From: Musa acuminata AAA Group
Lineage: Eukaryota > Streptophyta > Magnoliopsida > Zingiberales > Musaceae
Assembly (NCBI RefSeq): GCF_036884655.1
Contig: NC_088356.1
Location: forward strand, 12,428,501 to 12,492,500
DNA length: 64,000 nt
Direction: 5' to 3'
The stretch's first letter is position 1. Every line of letters begins with the position of its first letter. This document shows, piece after piece, positions 1-15,113 of the stretch. Under the pieces are notes generated by a model. That model saw nothing but the letters and a program-made list of their open reading frames with translations. It had not been told where the DNA came from and searched no databases. A program made the translations under genes and the position numbers.

Positions 1-358
1 ATCGACATGCGCCTCGTTCACCAGGTCCCAGACTATCTTTTTTATTCTTTATTACATTTGCAAATACAGGACAATTCAAGCTTTAAGATTACTTCAGTAT
101 ATCATATATTATCAGTATTATATAAGATTTTGAGCCATGTCATAACCATATGCAGTCCTTGGTGCCACAGTAAACTTATAGGGTTCACATCGGTGGGCCT
201 TTTTTACACCGGGCCATTTTTTGTTCTTTCATTTCATTTGCAAATGTAGCACAATTCCATGTTGAAGGTTACTGCAATCTACTGTATGCTATTAGTATTC
301 CTGTTAGAGTTTAGCCATGTTATGACCATGTTCTCTTTTTCAACTTCTGGTGCTATAG
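1..358 (+). other. Upstream intron of the CK2 beta gene
   Basis: This AT-rich stretch ends in a polypyrimidine run and an AG acceptor at 357-358, directly before the first recognisable CK2 beta exon, so it is most simply the preceding intron. An open frame from 7 to 249 looks unlike any protein I know. I could not identify the exon that encodes the amino-terminal part of CK2 beta; it may lie outside the window. Confidence 0.5.
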
Positions 359-2621
<2,263 letters not shown>

Positions 2622-3104
2622 CGTCTGAGTTGAGCGTATGGTTCGCTTTGTGCCGAAAGGGGTGTATCGAGGAACTGCTAAGAGGGTGATTGCTCAACTT
2701 AAAGCTGGAGCAACATCTGTAATTGGGCTGACCGATTTTGATGAAGTATAGCTACAACCACTGTGCGCAATTCTAATATTTTTTGTGGTTGACCAGAAAA
2801 GCTGTACATTCTGGCTGCAGTTGTGTTTCACTACTACGATGTTACCATTTATCAGGAGAGGCTCTTTAGTGCAAGGCGGGTCTTCGGACATGGATCATAT
2901 TACTCAACTTCCCCTGAAGATGTCACGTTTTTACTTTTGTAGATTGCATCCCCTATATTTTGTGATTTTATAAATGCCTCCATAGTTGTCTGTTGTTCGA
3001 TGCTTCCATCCCACGCCTCTTGCTCCCAATGTCCTGTATAACTTTTCTTGAAGGTGTCATGTTTTTATTTGTTTTAGATGACATCTTATGCCTCTGTTGT
3101 TGTT

Positions 3105-3184
3105 CATTCTTTGTCGCCGCCTCCTACCGCAAGCCCTTACACCTCATTCTTTGTCGCCGCCTCCTACCGCAAGCCCTTACACCT
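3105..3184 (+). repeat. 40-bp tandem direct repeat, two copies
   Basis: A 40-bp unit beginning cattctttgtcgccgcctcc is present twice without a spacer (3105-3144 and 3145-3184). The copies appear identical, which points to a recent duplication. Confidence 0.9.
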
Positions 3185-3376
3185 CTTGGTCCCGATGTCT
3201 CCTTTGCACTCAAGTGCCATGAAGTTAGAGGGTGTTTAAGTGAGGGCAATGATAATGATGGAGGGCAAGCTCAACACTCGGATAAGATGGATAGCGATGA
3301 CAGCAAAAACGTGATGACCTTTGTGAGCGAGGGCAACTACGAGATGCGAGGATATGACAAAAGAGGCAAACATAGC

Positions 3377-3522
3377 GAAAGGCAACAAGGCAGGGGCAAC
3401 TACAAGAAATATGTATGAGATTACTAGAGACAGAAGGCATCAATGGAGGAAAGGCAACAAGGCAGGAGCAACTACTAGAAATATGTATGAGATTACAAGA
3501 GAAAGAAGGCATCAATGGAGGA
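3377..3522 (+). repeat. 72-bp tandem repeat, two copies
   Basis: Two copies with a 72-bp period (3377-3448 and 3449-3520) share the blocks gaaaggcaacaaggcag and gaaatatgtatgagatta. Because 72 is a multiple of three, the repeat keeps several frames open and creates the apparent small proteins here. Confidence 0.85.
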
Positions 3523-3589
3523 AAAAAATAAAAACAGAAGGCACCTTCCTAAGAAAGCCAAGAACGAGAAGCTTTTCCAAATAAATCAC

Positions 3590-3629
<40 letters not shown>
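3590..3629 (+). repeat. Compound (CA)n(TA)n microsatellite
   Basis: An uninterrupted CA run passes directly into a TA run. It lies about 330 bp beyond the eIF4G stop codon, in the shared 3' flank of the two convergent genes. Confidence 0.95.
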
Positions 3630-3961
3630 CAGGCGATAGTGGGTGCCAGACATCAATACGAACGCCAAGACACTGCATTCTCTATTCCTTATCACCACGT
3701 TGCTTGGACACGATGGTTAGAATTCCGATGTAGAACATACCAACAGATCAAAAAGGCTTGCCTTGATGATTCCCGCTGCTGACATAAACTCACAAACTGT
3801 TCATCTCAAATCCCGTTATTGACTGCACCAAACAACGGGACGATTATGAAGGCATGCAGAAACAAAAACCAATATGTTAAGAACACAAAACGAGGAGAGA
3901 AAGGAGAGCAATTTTTTTCTGGATGGAACATCCTACAAAACCATGAATATCATGCCTTATA

Positions 3962-6900
3962 TCAAAGAAATGCATCCATCTTTGATTGTTTAGGATGCGG
4001 TTGGAAATCTTCGAATGGTAGGTTGGAGCTAGCCCGGATCTCATTCAAAATGGTCCCTCCTTTTTCTGACCGTATGGTCTCGAAAATGTTACTGAGCACG
4101 TCCGCTGCTATCCCAGTCTCTCTTAAACGGCCTGGTTCTTCACCTCCCTCGTACAACAATCTTCCAATCTCTCTCAAGGTAACCATATCTTCCATAACAA
4201 ATTTGGCAAAAATGCGACCAAGAAACTCTGCTGCTCTTGGTGCATCGTTCATAGAATCCTCCAATGAAGAAAGAACAGATTCAAACCTGACATTAATCAA
4301 ATGATCAGTAAAGCTATCATCAATAATAGAAAAAAGGGCATCGACAATCTCTCTCTTCACCAGTCATACCCCTGGAGTAGCTGTACTTGATTAAGCAAGC
4401 TATCCCTTGATTTGCAAAGGTTGATAATAAGCTCTGTCAAGTGATCTCTTTCGGCATCTTTTCTCTCAAATGAGTCGGTGACCCACAGTGAGATGACAGA
4501 AGGATAAAAACTTGGAGCATTTAGCTCCTTGATGCACAATGCAACCTCGTTCTCATCCTTGGCGCTGAAGAGAAACCAGGTTTTGTATCAGTTCCAAACT
4601 AAGATCAAAATAATTTTAGTAAATAAAAACAGCAACCTTAACCACGGATTACAATGATTATATACAACGACGACAGATGAAAAGCAGGAAGTAATAAAGA
4701 AAAGGACCTTTTTGTTAAATGACACATGGAAAACTCTATCTCAAAGTTGGTTGCTCCTTGGTCATATAAATTAGAAAACCGATGCTAGAGAAGTTGAGTT
4801 AGGCTGATAAGAGTGATCTAAAATTACATTTAATATCCTGTTTAGCCTTCTCAGCTTTGACCTATGTTCTATGTTGGCTGGCCTCTGGAGAACAATCTTA
4901 GCTTTGACCAATGCTCCACAGCTGACCTCAAAGGTTATCCCTCAAAGGCTTGGATGATGGCAGATTATTCTAAACCAAAGAAATAAACAACAAATAGATG
5001 GATGGGGCACATTCTCAATGGGTGGTTTTCTTGTTGGAATGGCAAGGTCCCATTCAACACTAATCGAATGGATGTCAACCTTTTAATTATTAGACAATTT
5101 AATGTAGAAGTATCAAAGAAAAAAAGCTACTGAGAGATTGTGAAAACAGCGAAAGAAAGCTCGTGGTAAAATCTAGTCCAACCCAAGAAACACACCCCAT
5201 ACCTGCTTCTCATAGGGCCCATGAAATTAATTTAGGAATATATTTCCAACACATATACTACAAACAAACAAAACCCTCAAAAGCATCAAAATATAAGGAA
5301 ATCCTGGCCCAACTCTCCCTCAGCAAAATATTAATGGCATGCATGGTTGTCTACCAATGTAGCAACTCATGTGAGTAGTGATTCTGCTATTTGTCCTTTT
5401 CAGCTTTTCTTCATATTAGACATTCAATTAAACACACAAGCAAACATATCATCTAGTTGACCTTGGAGAAAATATAATCTTATGTTGATTATCAGAACGA
5501 ACGTATTAGTCCGTACCAGGTTGTTGGGAAGCAGTCATTTCTATCAGGATGGATGTACCAGTTCGCACCAAGTTGGGAAGCAGCCATGCTCAAACCACCG
5601 TCCATGAGAACCCCAAGTTGGCCAGCCCCTAACGGCCTCTGGCTGGAATTTTTAATTTTATACACCTTTTGATGATAAATTTCATTATTGTTTCATTTTT
5701 ATTATTTTATGGTGTCTTAACAGTATTAGACTGAGTCCTGTTGAAGCTAAAAGTCCAATTTTAAATAATAAACAGGGCTGGATAAGTCCTCAAGCCACTA
5801 AGGAGTTTTAACGTATGGAAATTTGGGGAACGCCAAGATTTTGTTTTCTACTCCACTTTCTCTTCCAAATTTTTATTCTACAATTTATGCAGGCTATTTA
5901 ATATATTATCCTAATGGGAAAAAAGTCACATTATTCCATTTTTTATGCAAAACTAATTTCTGACCTATATCAAGCCTAAAATCACATATATCTAAAATTA
6001 TTTCACATGTTTGATGTTTTCTCCATATACACAGCATCCATGGACCAGGCAAAAGTTCCCATGTTTCTTTTCAACATAGACATCAAGGCTCTCCACTAAT
6101 AAGCTATTCTTTATGCTTCTTGAATTTTCTCCGTATCTTCCAAAGCTTCATTTGATTCCATCTGGTAAACCTATTGATAAAGTGTGAGCAATTGCAATAT
6201 TATTGTTTCTCCTAAGACAATGCTAAAACTATGATCTCACCTTTGTCTGGCTTCAGCAACTTTTTCCTATTAAATCATTAACTGAAATAATATGCATCTA
6301 AAAAATGCACCATAACAAAAAATCAACTTCCTAAGCAGAGAATCAAACAGCATTGGCATAACAACTACAGAGGAAAAAAAAAAGCATGAACGCAATTGCA
6401 GTACAAAGTACTATAAGAAAAGAAGAGGAAAGCAGAAAAACTGTTTCTTTAACAGCAACTTCAGGTGTAACTCGTAGTCTCATGGTAACTTTACTTTGTA
6501 ATGGCAATTCAGATCATCAAAAGTCCAAAGGACTTGCACAGAAAAAATGAAAATGTAGAAGCATAGGTACACTACAAAGTAGCATAAGAAAAACAGTAAC
6601 ATTTTGTTTTATAAAACCAATACTGGAGTTACACTTAACTCATGGAACTTCATTTAGTAAGGATGATTTGTCGTACCATTACAATTTGAAGGATTTGCCA
6701 CATCTGAAAAGTGTTAATATTTGTAAAGTCCTAAAAGTAGGCAGACTCCAGCAAAATTTTACATTGTTCTAGCAGCCTCCATAACATAATAGACTACAGA
6801 TAGCATTATGTACTTTCCGACAGCGAAATGATATTTTACATCCAAGGAATTAGGGTTCAATAAAAATAAAGAAGGAATGCAGTCTAAAACTCTTGTGTAC

Positions 6901-9900
6901 AGATACCAAGAACCAAAGGAAGAGATCTACATATGTTCTTTTGGTTACAGATGTTCACTTATCAAGAGTCAAGGATATTAATTACCAAAGAAGTGAAAAA
7001 AAGAGAATGCTAATAATGCTTTTGATTTTGGGTCTGTTATAGAAAACAACCCCAAGTCATTTGCTCATGACCCTCTTGTAATTTGGCTGCAAGGCAAGGA
7101 AGTTGAGAGCACGGTATACACTGGCATGCAATAGATGTCTCTCAAATCAGCGACAAAATGTAACCAGCAGTATCCTTATAATGCCTAATACATAGAAAAA
7201 ATTGTACATTGTCATTTGCTGTAATTAACAGTTTACAGTTCCACCCGAGATTCTCATGATGTTTCTGCAACTTGCATCATAACCTAATTTTTGGTTCCAA
7301 AGCAACCAAGTATATGGTCCATCTTTCCCTTTTCCTGCACAATTCCTTTTGTAACCTATGCTCTTCTGTTTCTGTTTCCTTTCTCATTCCATGAATTTCT
7401 TTGCCACCATCTCAACTTGCATTCCCTTTGGGAATAATAATCCTCCAGTTTCGTGACTTCTTTAATATCAATTCTAAATGCTGATTTATAATGTGGTATG
7501 AAGACGTTGTTAAACCAAAGCATAATCTTCCAAAATAAATTCCAGCAACCTACTTTACCTCTCATTCATTCAACAAATCTGCAATTTCTGGAGTAAAGTT
7601 TAGGTTCTTAGTCACTTGGTTAATCTTTAATATTTTTTTCATATTAGGAATCCTATCCACTAGTTCATCTATTTTAGAACTTAGATATTATTGGAAGAAT
7701 CTCAAAGCATCCATGTTAAAATCATATTACTGTCAACACTAGTTACTTTCATCCAAGACTGTTCTTAATGCCAAAGTTTTATCATTATGCTCATAAGCAT
7801 GGATTCTATACTTCAGCTTAAGACAAAAGAGAAGTTCAGTGTCTCCACCTCAAGGATTTACACAAATAAAGGCTCAGGGTCATTATTTTTGCAATTTCCT
7901 AAGCACTTCTAATGGGATTAGAAGAACCATTTTGTCTCGAGGAAGTTGTTATATTGCTCTACAAGTCCTTTACAACCTAGTTCAAGTTAAAAATAAAAAG
8001 AAAGAGAAGTATCTACACACATGCCGATAACAGCTCTTTATTGGACTCATGCAACTTTTAAATGCATGGCAAAGAACCATATATCTGTTTTGTTTAAAGA
8101 ATAAATAAATATAACGGAAAATGCATATTGATATCAGTACGAACATAGCAGAAGGAGATTAGAGATTTATATGGTAATAAGATTTTTACATGTTTACAGT
8201 TATTTGTTGAAATCTTAATGTTAAAATATAAGGAAAATGATTTCAAAGAAAATATCATAAATAAGAAAAAAATAAATTGATTATTTCCATCATGCAAACG
8301 AACAAGGATAAAACAATAGGATTAGAACCAGTCAGAACAGAGATTAGAACCAGTCATCACAAGCACAACTGGCAAGACAGAAAACACATGATTGAGAAAA
8401 ATACCTATAGAACTCTCTTATTGCTAAAATTGATTTTTCTCGCAGAACTTCTTCTGGTAATGTTCTTATTTCAGAAGCTGAAGTTAGGCTGCTGTCTGAA
8501 GTACCATGAGTTCGCCCAGCAGGTAGAATAGACATAACTGATCTATCAGAAGTATGATCTGAAATCTTGAAGTCTCTGCTTCCATAGTAACTAGTACGAT
8601 CATGAGGTTTTACTTGATCATGTGCTGTTCCAGAAAACCTATCTGCCATATAACTAGTACCATTTGGACCTGATGTCAATCTACGATGTTCTCCAACAGC
8701 TGGAGATTCAGAAGCCAGAACATTAGATATTGATATTGATGGGTGTCCTCTTGTAGACATTCCCCTAGCCAGGCCACCTTGAGGACCAAGGGTAATAGAA
8801 TCATCATCAGTAGACCTTTGCGGTAGAGGAAGCGACACGGTTCTTGTTTCAAAATGATGCCTATCATCCAAGCGTACATCCTGGGTGCCATACCCACGAG
8901 CCTGAGTTGGCAATCCACGAAGACTGCCAACCTGCTGGGAATTTGGAGAAGTTAACGGTGTGGATCCACGGGAACCATAGTCAACTACTTGACCACGTCT
9001 TGGGAAATTACTAATGACAGGACCACGAGCCAACCTACTTGATTGAGCTTGCCTTTCTTGAGCTGCATCTCTGTGAACCTCCTCGATCTTCTTTGGCCCC
9101 TCAACTTTCCTTCTCTGTTGCCATTTATTTTTTCTAAGGTCAATTGCATCTCTCAGCATAAATCTAACACGTGAAGATAACTTTTGATTTGTTGATAGAT
9201 TTGTCATCATATCAAAATATGCATCCATGTGCTCTTTTGCCTTGGGGTGATCTATCATCTCCCCAATTGTACTCATCAATTTGCACAGCGCTTCAACATC
9301 TTCCTCATCAGGATTCTGATACTGGCCTAGCAACTTCTTGATGCACTCATGCATAATTCTCTCAGTCAACATTTTCTTTTTGTACAATTCCCCAATCAAC
9401 CTAATATTACCCAGCATGCGCCTGCGGGCCCGGAGCCTTTTCTTTTCCCTCTCCTCTTCGGACTGCTTGATCTCACCCTCCTCCTCGACTTTGTTAGCTT
9501 CAGCTTGTTCTCTCTCCCCTCTTTCAAATTCTTCTTGACATTTGTTCAGAAGCAGTCTTTTAAAAGTTATTCTTTCATTGTCTTCATTGAAATCAGGTAG
9601 TGCACCAGAGAGATGAAAACAAAAGTTAGCATACATTTCGCAAAAGGTAGGTTCCATCAAAGCTTTGTCAAAGATCTGTGAGATGACACCAGTAAGAGTA
9701 GCTGCACTGTCAATGTTAACCTCCTTGACCTGGGCACAGAATTTTTCAAAATTTTGAGGGGTCAATTTGTTAAGGATAGCTTTTAGCTGTCTTTGCTTTC
9801 CCTCTTCCTGATCAACAGCTTTGCCCACTTCATATTTTCTCTCAGCTTTGTGCATTACCTGCAAAGGTGTTTGAGGAGAGGGCATTAAACCTCTTGCACG

Positions 9901-12900
9901 CTGCCACCTATCTGCATCACGAGGCATGCCTCCCTGAGATGCCACTGACTGTGTTGGCCCCGATAGAATTCCTCCAAATTGATTGGATGCCTGCCCACGT
10001 GGATTTCTCAAAACCCCATGACTGACACCTTGCCCAGGTCGAAGACTGACAATTGCAGCTCCATGCCCGATATCCAACCTGTCACGTCCAAGGCCGAAAG
10101 ATGGAGATTTTGTCCATTTTTCATCATCCAGATTGCCAACCATACGGCGGTCTACTCGAGAAGCACCTGATGGTCGATCTATGATCCTCCCAGGACTTGG
10201 ACATGGTGATTTCCCTAGTGGAGTGCTCATCAGTGCATCTGATATGTCAGAACCAATCTCAAAACCCACAGGAAGCTCAGTAAACTGCTGCGAGAGGGTC
10301 ATTAGAAAGTCCCTCGAGTATTTCTTTTGAGTAGTAGCTTCATCACCATCATAATCATGCCCATCAGCTGAATGCCCATGCTCTGATGTTTTCAGTTTTG
10401 GAGTTGATATATCAGCTGCATCTTCCCAATCATCCAGCTCAGCTTTGTTCTGCCCATCTTCCTCGCTTGCAGCCACTTCCTTATTAGTAAAATCTACATG
10501 TGCACTCTTTGTGTCAGTCATAGAATTATCTATGCTTTCTGGGTTGCTAACAGTCTCATGCATTTCCTCTGGGCCTGTGTATGCATTGTAAAGGTCAGAA
10601 GTCCCTGCAGCATCTGCTTTGGAAAGTATTTCCTTTCTCTTCTTTTTTCTTGTGGTAGTAATCTTAGGCTTCAATGTTTCCAACGAAGGCTTCTCCTTCT
10701 GCCTCAAGCTTGTTGCAGAAACCAGTCCACTATGCAAACCCACAACTTCAGATTCCGACTTCTGTGTCACCTCAGATAAAGATGGACTAGGAACAGGGGC
10801 TGTCTCAATGACACCGGAATCAGTTAAACCAATATCCTCACTGTATTTTATTTCACATTTGGTTGTAAAAATGTCAACCTTATCTTTGTCATCATTGGCA
10901 GATCGAATATCATTGCTAGGTGCAGTTCCAGAATCAGCAGGGTCCAGAGATGCATCAATTGTCTTATTTTCTTCATTGGCTATTCTACTTTCCCCCTCTT
11001 TAGTTCCAACAACAAAGCTACTAAACTGTTTGTTGTCTGCTTCATGGTAATCACTAAATTTCACTTTCCCATCATTTCCTCCGCCATCATCTTGTTTTAG
11101 CAACATAACTGGATCAAAAAGTTTGTAAGACTTCTTGGTTGTAGAAGGTTGATGCACGTTATTGTCACTAGAATCTTGCAATGAAGCATCTGACACTTCA
11201 GACTTCTCATGCTTTGTTACATCAAGCATTTCATCTCTCATAACGTCCAAAACTTCATTGACCAAACATGAGCTAGTACACAAACTCCTGGAATTAGTTC
11301 CATCCATCATAGGACTCAAAGAAGTTGTAACCTCAGAAGGGACATCCTCTTTGATAGAAACGCCATCAGGTGCTGAACCAAATGAATCAGCATGAAACAG
11401 TGAAGTACCTTGAGATGCTTCCTTCTCCAATATCGATCCAGATAAGCCAGAAGCAGCAGGCATTATTTCACCTTTAAATGGCTCAGTTGCTCCTACTTCC
11501 GAAAGAATCATGTTTTCAGCTTTATTACAAGACCATGCTGAAGGAGTGGCCAGATCAGACGCCAAAACAGCTTCAGTATTCTCAGTGTTAGTGCATCCTT
11601 CTTGAGAAATTAGCTCTCCCGCATAACTACTCTTGGTTGGTTTTGGTGAAGACAGTTTTGCTCCTTCAGGAGAAGACACATCTAACTGCAAAGATTCAGA
11701 CACATTGGCATGTTAAATAAGGAACAAACAAGAAAGGAGTAAACTAGAACCACAAACCTGATGTTCTTGTTGGGAGTTTCTAAGATCCTTTCTATTTTGC
11801 TTTTTCTGGTTATCCTTTAAAGAATCAGATCTTCGAAGAGGTTCTCTTTTCCTAATATCACTTCCAGATTGAACTGATCCAGAATCTCCAGTTCGTGATT
11901 CAGGGGTGGATGAAGCTTCAGAGAGCATTCTCTGTGATGAGAGCACAGGAGGAGCAGCAGCTGAGCTTTTGTCCAAGACAGGCAATGTAAGTAGTGGCTC
12001 GGAGCCTGACTTGAGCTGCTGAGCAGGTCCATCTGGACTGGTCTCATTATTTTTATGACAGGAAACGGTAGCATCTGCCACAGTCTTCACCGACTTAACT
12101 GGTTCTGCCTCAGTAAGAGGCATGCTAATTACCACTGGAGGTGTCCCGGAAGATGCACCAACTATTTCACTTTGTAAACCTTTCACATTTATCTGGACTG
12201 CATAAGGGAGGGAGGTGGAAACTGGTAACCCTTCCAAGTTGACCGCTTCAGGCATGGAAAGTGCAGGTTTGCCACCTGGAACAGCATTGGCCATGGATGA
12301 CTTCATGAAGGACAAGTTTTGTCCACTTTGACTCACAGGATAGCTATACTTTGGAGCCTGTGAGCTCAGAGGTACCTGCCCACTGGTCAGAGGAACAGTA
12401 GTGGTGGTAAAAATAAGTGGAGAAGGGCTATAAGAATTCTGCTGCATGGGGGCGTAGTAGTTCATCTGATGAGCTGCAGAATATGTTGGAATAGGCTGAG
12501 CTTGTGGGATTACATTAGAAAGTGACCTTTGCCCAGAGGAAACACCATCCTTAGAAGAATCCATTCTTTTGTCAAGCCTCAACACTTCATGAGTCTCTGG
12601 ATGAGTTATTTTCACTATAGTCTTACGAGGGCCACTAAATTTACCCATATGCTGTTGAGGGAATTGTGAAGAAATGCCCATTCCCATATTTCCTAACTGC
12701 TGGGACAATTGATGACTAATTGGAGGGGCAAACCCTAAACCCTGGCCCTGGTGCATCATTGCCTGTTGTTGTACAAAATGAGATTGGATGCCAGGAACAT
12801 AAATCTGCTGTGCAACTTGGGGAACATTGCCCACAGGTAATGTCATGGTCATTTGAAGTGAATTGGCTGCAAGGCCTGGTGATTGCATTTGGGGACTAGG

Positions 12901-14651
12901 GCCACCAAGCTGAGGAGGAATTTGTGGTTGGTGAGGTTGAAATGGCATAGGCATAGGCATAGGAGGCATTCCAGGAATTGGAAGAACAGATGATTTTGGC
13001 ATGGATGTGACTGAGGCAGATGGGACTGGGATGCTTACATCCCTCTTTGATTGTGGTAGAGGATGGGTCTCCACACTATTAGATTGCTGAGCACCACTGA
13101 CATCCTTTCTGGCTTGCTGTTGCTGCTGCTGTTTTGGGATAGAGGCCACAGGCAATGTTGGAGCAGCTCCAAACGACTCAATGCGAGCCTGAAAGGTTAA
13201 CAAAGTTAAACATCAGTGTGATAATTAAACTCAAAGCAGCCAGGTGTGTTATTGAAGCCACGGTATCATAGAAGCAAGTAAAGAGTGTCAAAGTAGAGTA
13301 AGTAAAATTACGAGGTACAAAAAGGCCATACACCAATGAAAGGAAAACTGATCTAGATATGGATTATGAAGTAGATAGTTTTATTCTTGTGAAAAAAAAA
13401 TTGACGAAATAGAAAACATATTTAGTAGTGCCAAAATATCCACAAACCTGGTCACATTTCTGCTCATCCAGATTTGGTGGCGCGGAGCTTGTCCGAGCAG
13501 GGATCTTTCATAGCCATAATGCATTTACCAAGTATGAGCAAAACATCACAAGCGACACAGGAAACAAGACAAACACGAAAATTACAGGTTCCCAAAAAAA
13601 TTTTACCTGCAATCCATTCACGATGCCAGGGTTTATCGAGCCAAACTGAAGGGGAAAAGTCCTAGATGTATCCCCTGAGGAGAGCACCACGAAATGAGTA
13701 GTATAGAACAATCTTTCTTTCATCACAGAATTGGCTCTCAACAGTACATCAGTAAAGCTTGCAAAAGTTCAAGATTACTACAGCGAAGTCTTATGTGAAA
13801 ATGAACACAGTTAATTTAAAAGGAACAACACCGAACCTTTGGGCGGTGCCGAGGTTGTTGAAGAACTTGAAGCTCCAGTAGCAGATTGAGAATATGGCGA
13901 CTTAGGGATACCTCGGGATGCATTTCTAGGGGTCGGCATATCAATAAGTTTTGCACCGCTGGGGACTGATGCATCTGAAAATCCTACAAAGAACCAGCAT
14001 CAACAGCATGCCCAGTTAGAGGATGAGATAAATACTAACAGATCATCACTCTCGAACAGGGAAGGAATTAACGTAAACTAAGTCCGGCTTCTGTCTGCTA
14101 TTTCTAGGGCTAGCAATAAATCTTTCAAGAAGCACATTACATACAAAAATACAAAATATAAAGACGGTTATTTTGAACGTGATACCAGGAGAAGGCTGGG
14201 GGGCCTGAGCACCATTCTGAACAGCACGATGGGCGGTGGTAGAGGGAGCAGCACCACTCGCTTCAGAAGTCGTGCTTGCTGGAATTATTCTAGATTGACC
14301 GCCGTGTCCATTACCAGATTTCTTGATACTACAGAGACCGACATCAAAAGACGTACCTTAGGAACCCTATCTTTTCGGACATCATAATGCATAAACCACC
14401 ATAAGCAAAAAGAGGGTCTCGATCAAAAAGAGAGAGAAAGGTTGGCACCTGCGGTTCGTCGACAACGATGGGGAGATCGACGAAGGAGCAGCAGAGGAAG
14501 CAGACGAGGAGATAGGAGAAGGGGCGGAACTGCCGCCCTTCCCGAGAGCGCCGCTGCCAATGGAACCCCTTTGCTGGCCGGAGCTGCCCGATCGACTGGG
14601 TTTCCTAAGCTGACCCTGGGTCCTCTCAGCCCTGGATTGATTGACGGACAT
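3962..14651 (-). CDS. EIF4G: Eukaryotic translation initiation factor 4G
   Basis: Scaffold of the cytoplasmic cap-binding complex eIF4F, joining eIF4E, eIF4A and eIF3. Nine exons in transcript order: 14651-14449, 14328-14186, 13983-13837, 13674-13607, 13504-13448, 13188-11758, 11685-8405, 4564-4370, 4286-3962. They sum to 5,850 nt, an exact multiple of three, giving 1,949 residues. Features in order: a low-complexity Ser/Gly/Gln-rich amino terminus starting MSVNQSRAERTQ, as in other plant eIF4Gs; an eIF4E-binding motif YSRDFLM (YxxxxL plus a hydrophobic residue) near residue 1139; a MIF4G domain of about residues 1315-1537 (LKAILNKLTPQNFEKFC through LRDAIDLRKNKW); and a carboxy-terminal MA3 domain (LPEEVLREKSILAIREFY, SLWVTDSFERKD, AAEFLGRIFAKFV). 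Length is slightly above the Arabidopsis and rice proteins. The 3,840-bp intron before the MA3 exons is unusual. Identity is secure. Confidence 0.95.
4565..8404 (-). other. 3.8-kb intron of eIF4G
   Basis: The donor is at 8404-8403 and the acceptor at 4566-4565 on the minus strand. Together the flanking exons rebuild the conserved junction REFY-SAKDENEVALC. The interior is AT-rich, with only short unconvincing open frames. A short imperfect direct repeat occurs near 5513-5590 (gtaccaggttgttgggaagc versus gcaccaagttgggaagcagc). I see no coding remnant of a transposon and no structured RNA I can defend. Confidence 0.85.
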
Positions 14652-15042
14652 AAATACCGGCGGCACTTGCTCCTCCAAATCTAAACCAGAAGCACAACCA
14701 CCGAAACGAAAGAAAAGATCAAAAACCAAACGATCGATCACACTAGATCGAACCCTAAAGAATCCACTGTGCTACAGATGCCGCGAGCAATCTGATCAAG
14801 AAAGAACAAAAAAGAAGCAACCTTTTTTCTCAAGCGAAGTGTAACCTAGATGAAAGTGACAGGGGAACAGTGCAGGAGACCCAATCGCAGTTGGAGTGCA
14901 AAGAAAGCGGGCGATTTAGGGAGATCACGGCCTTCCGTTTACCTTAGAGTTCGAGAGCGAAGAAAGCGGGCGATTTAGGGAGATTAGGGCTCCCCCTCAG
15001 TGGGATGCGAACGAAGCGGGAATCATCAACAGCACATCACTG
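14652..15042 (-). other. eIF4G 5' leader and proximal upstream region
   Basis: Sequence directly upstream of the eIF4G start codon. It contains an imperfect duplicated motif, gaaagcgggcgatttaggga, at about 14903 and 14961. I see no convincing TATA box. Open frames here are not conserved with any family I know. Confidence 0.4.
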
Positions 15043-15069
15043 GAGAGAGAGAGAGAGAGAGAGGGGACG

Positions 15070-15107
<38 letters not shown>
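15043..15107 (+). repeat. (GA)n microsatellite upstream of eIF4G
   Basis: Two GA runs, about 15043-15064 and 15072-15107, are separated by a short G-rich break. They lie roughly 390-460 bp upstream of the eIF4G start. GA-rich tracts near plant promoters are known targets of BBR/BPC GAGA-binding factors; a role here is inference. Confidence 0.9.

Positions 15108-15113
<6 letters not shown>

Larger units (their letters stand above)
2622..3961. other. Convergent intergenic region between CK2 beta and eIF4G
   Basis: This holds the 3' untranslated regions of the two convergent genes. A 37-codon open frame at 2638-2751 lies just after the CK2 stop; I do not recognise it and it is most likely 3' UTR. 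The rest is dominated by two tandem repeats and a dinucleotide repeat, listed separately. The longer open frames at 2993-3733 are products of those repeats. Confidence 0.6.

Noticed and set aside
2638..2751. 37-codon frame just after the CK2 beta stop codon
   Set aside because: It looks coding-like but matches nothing I know and lies where the 3' UTR should be.
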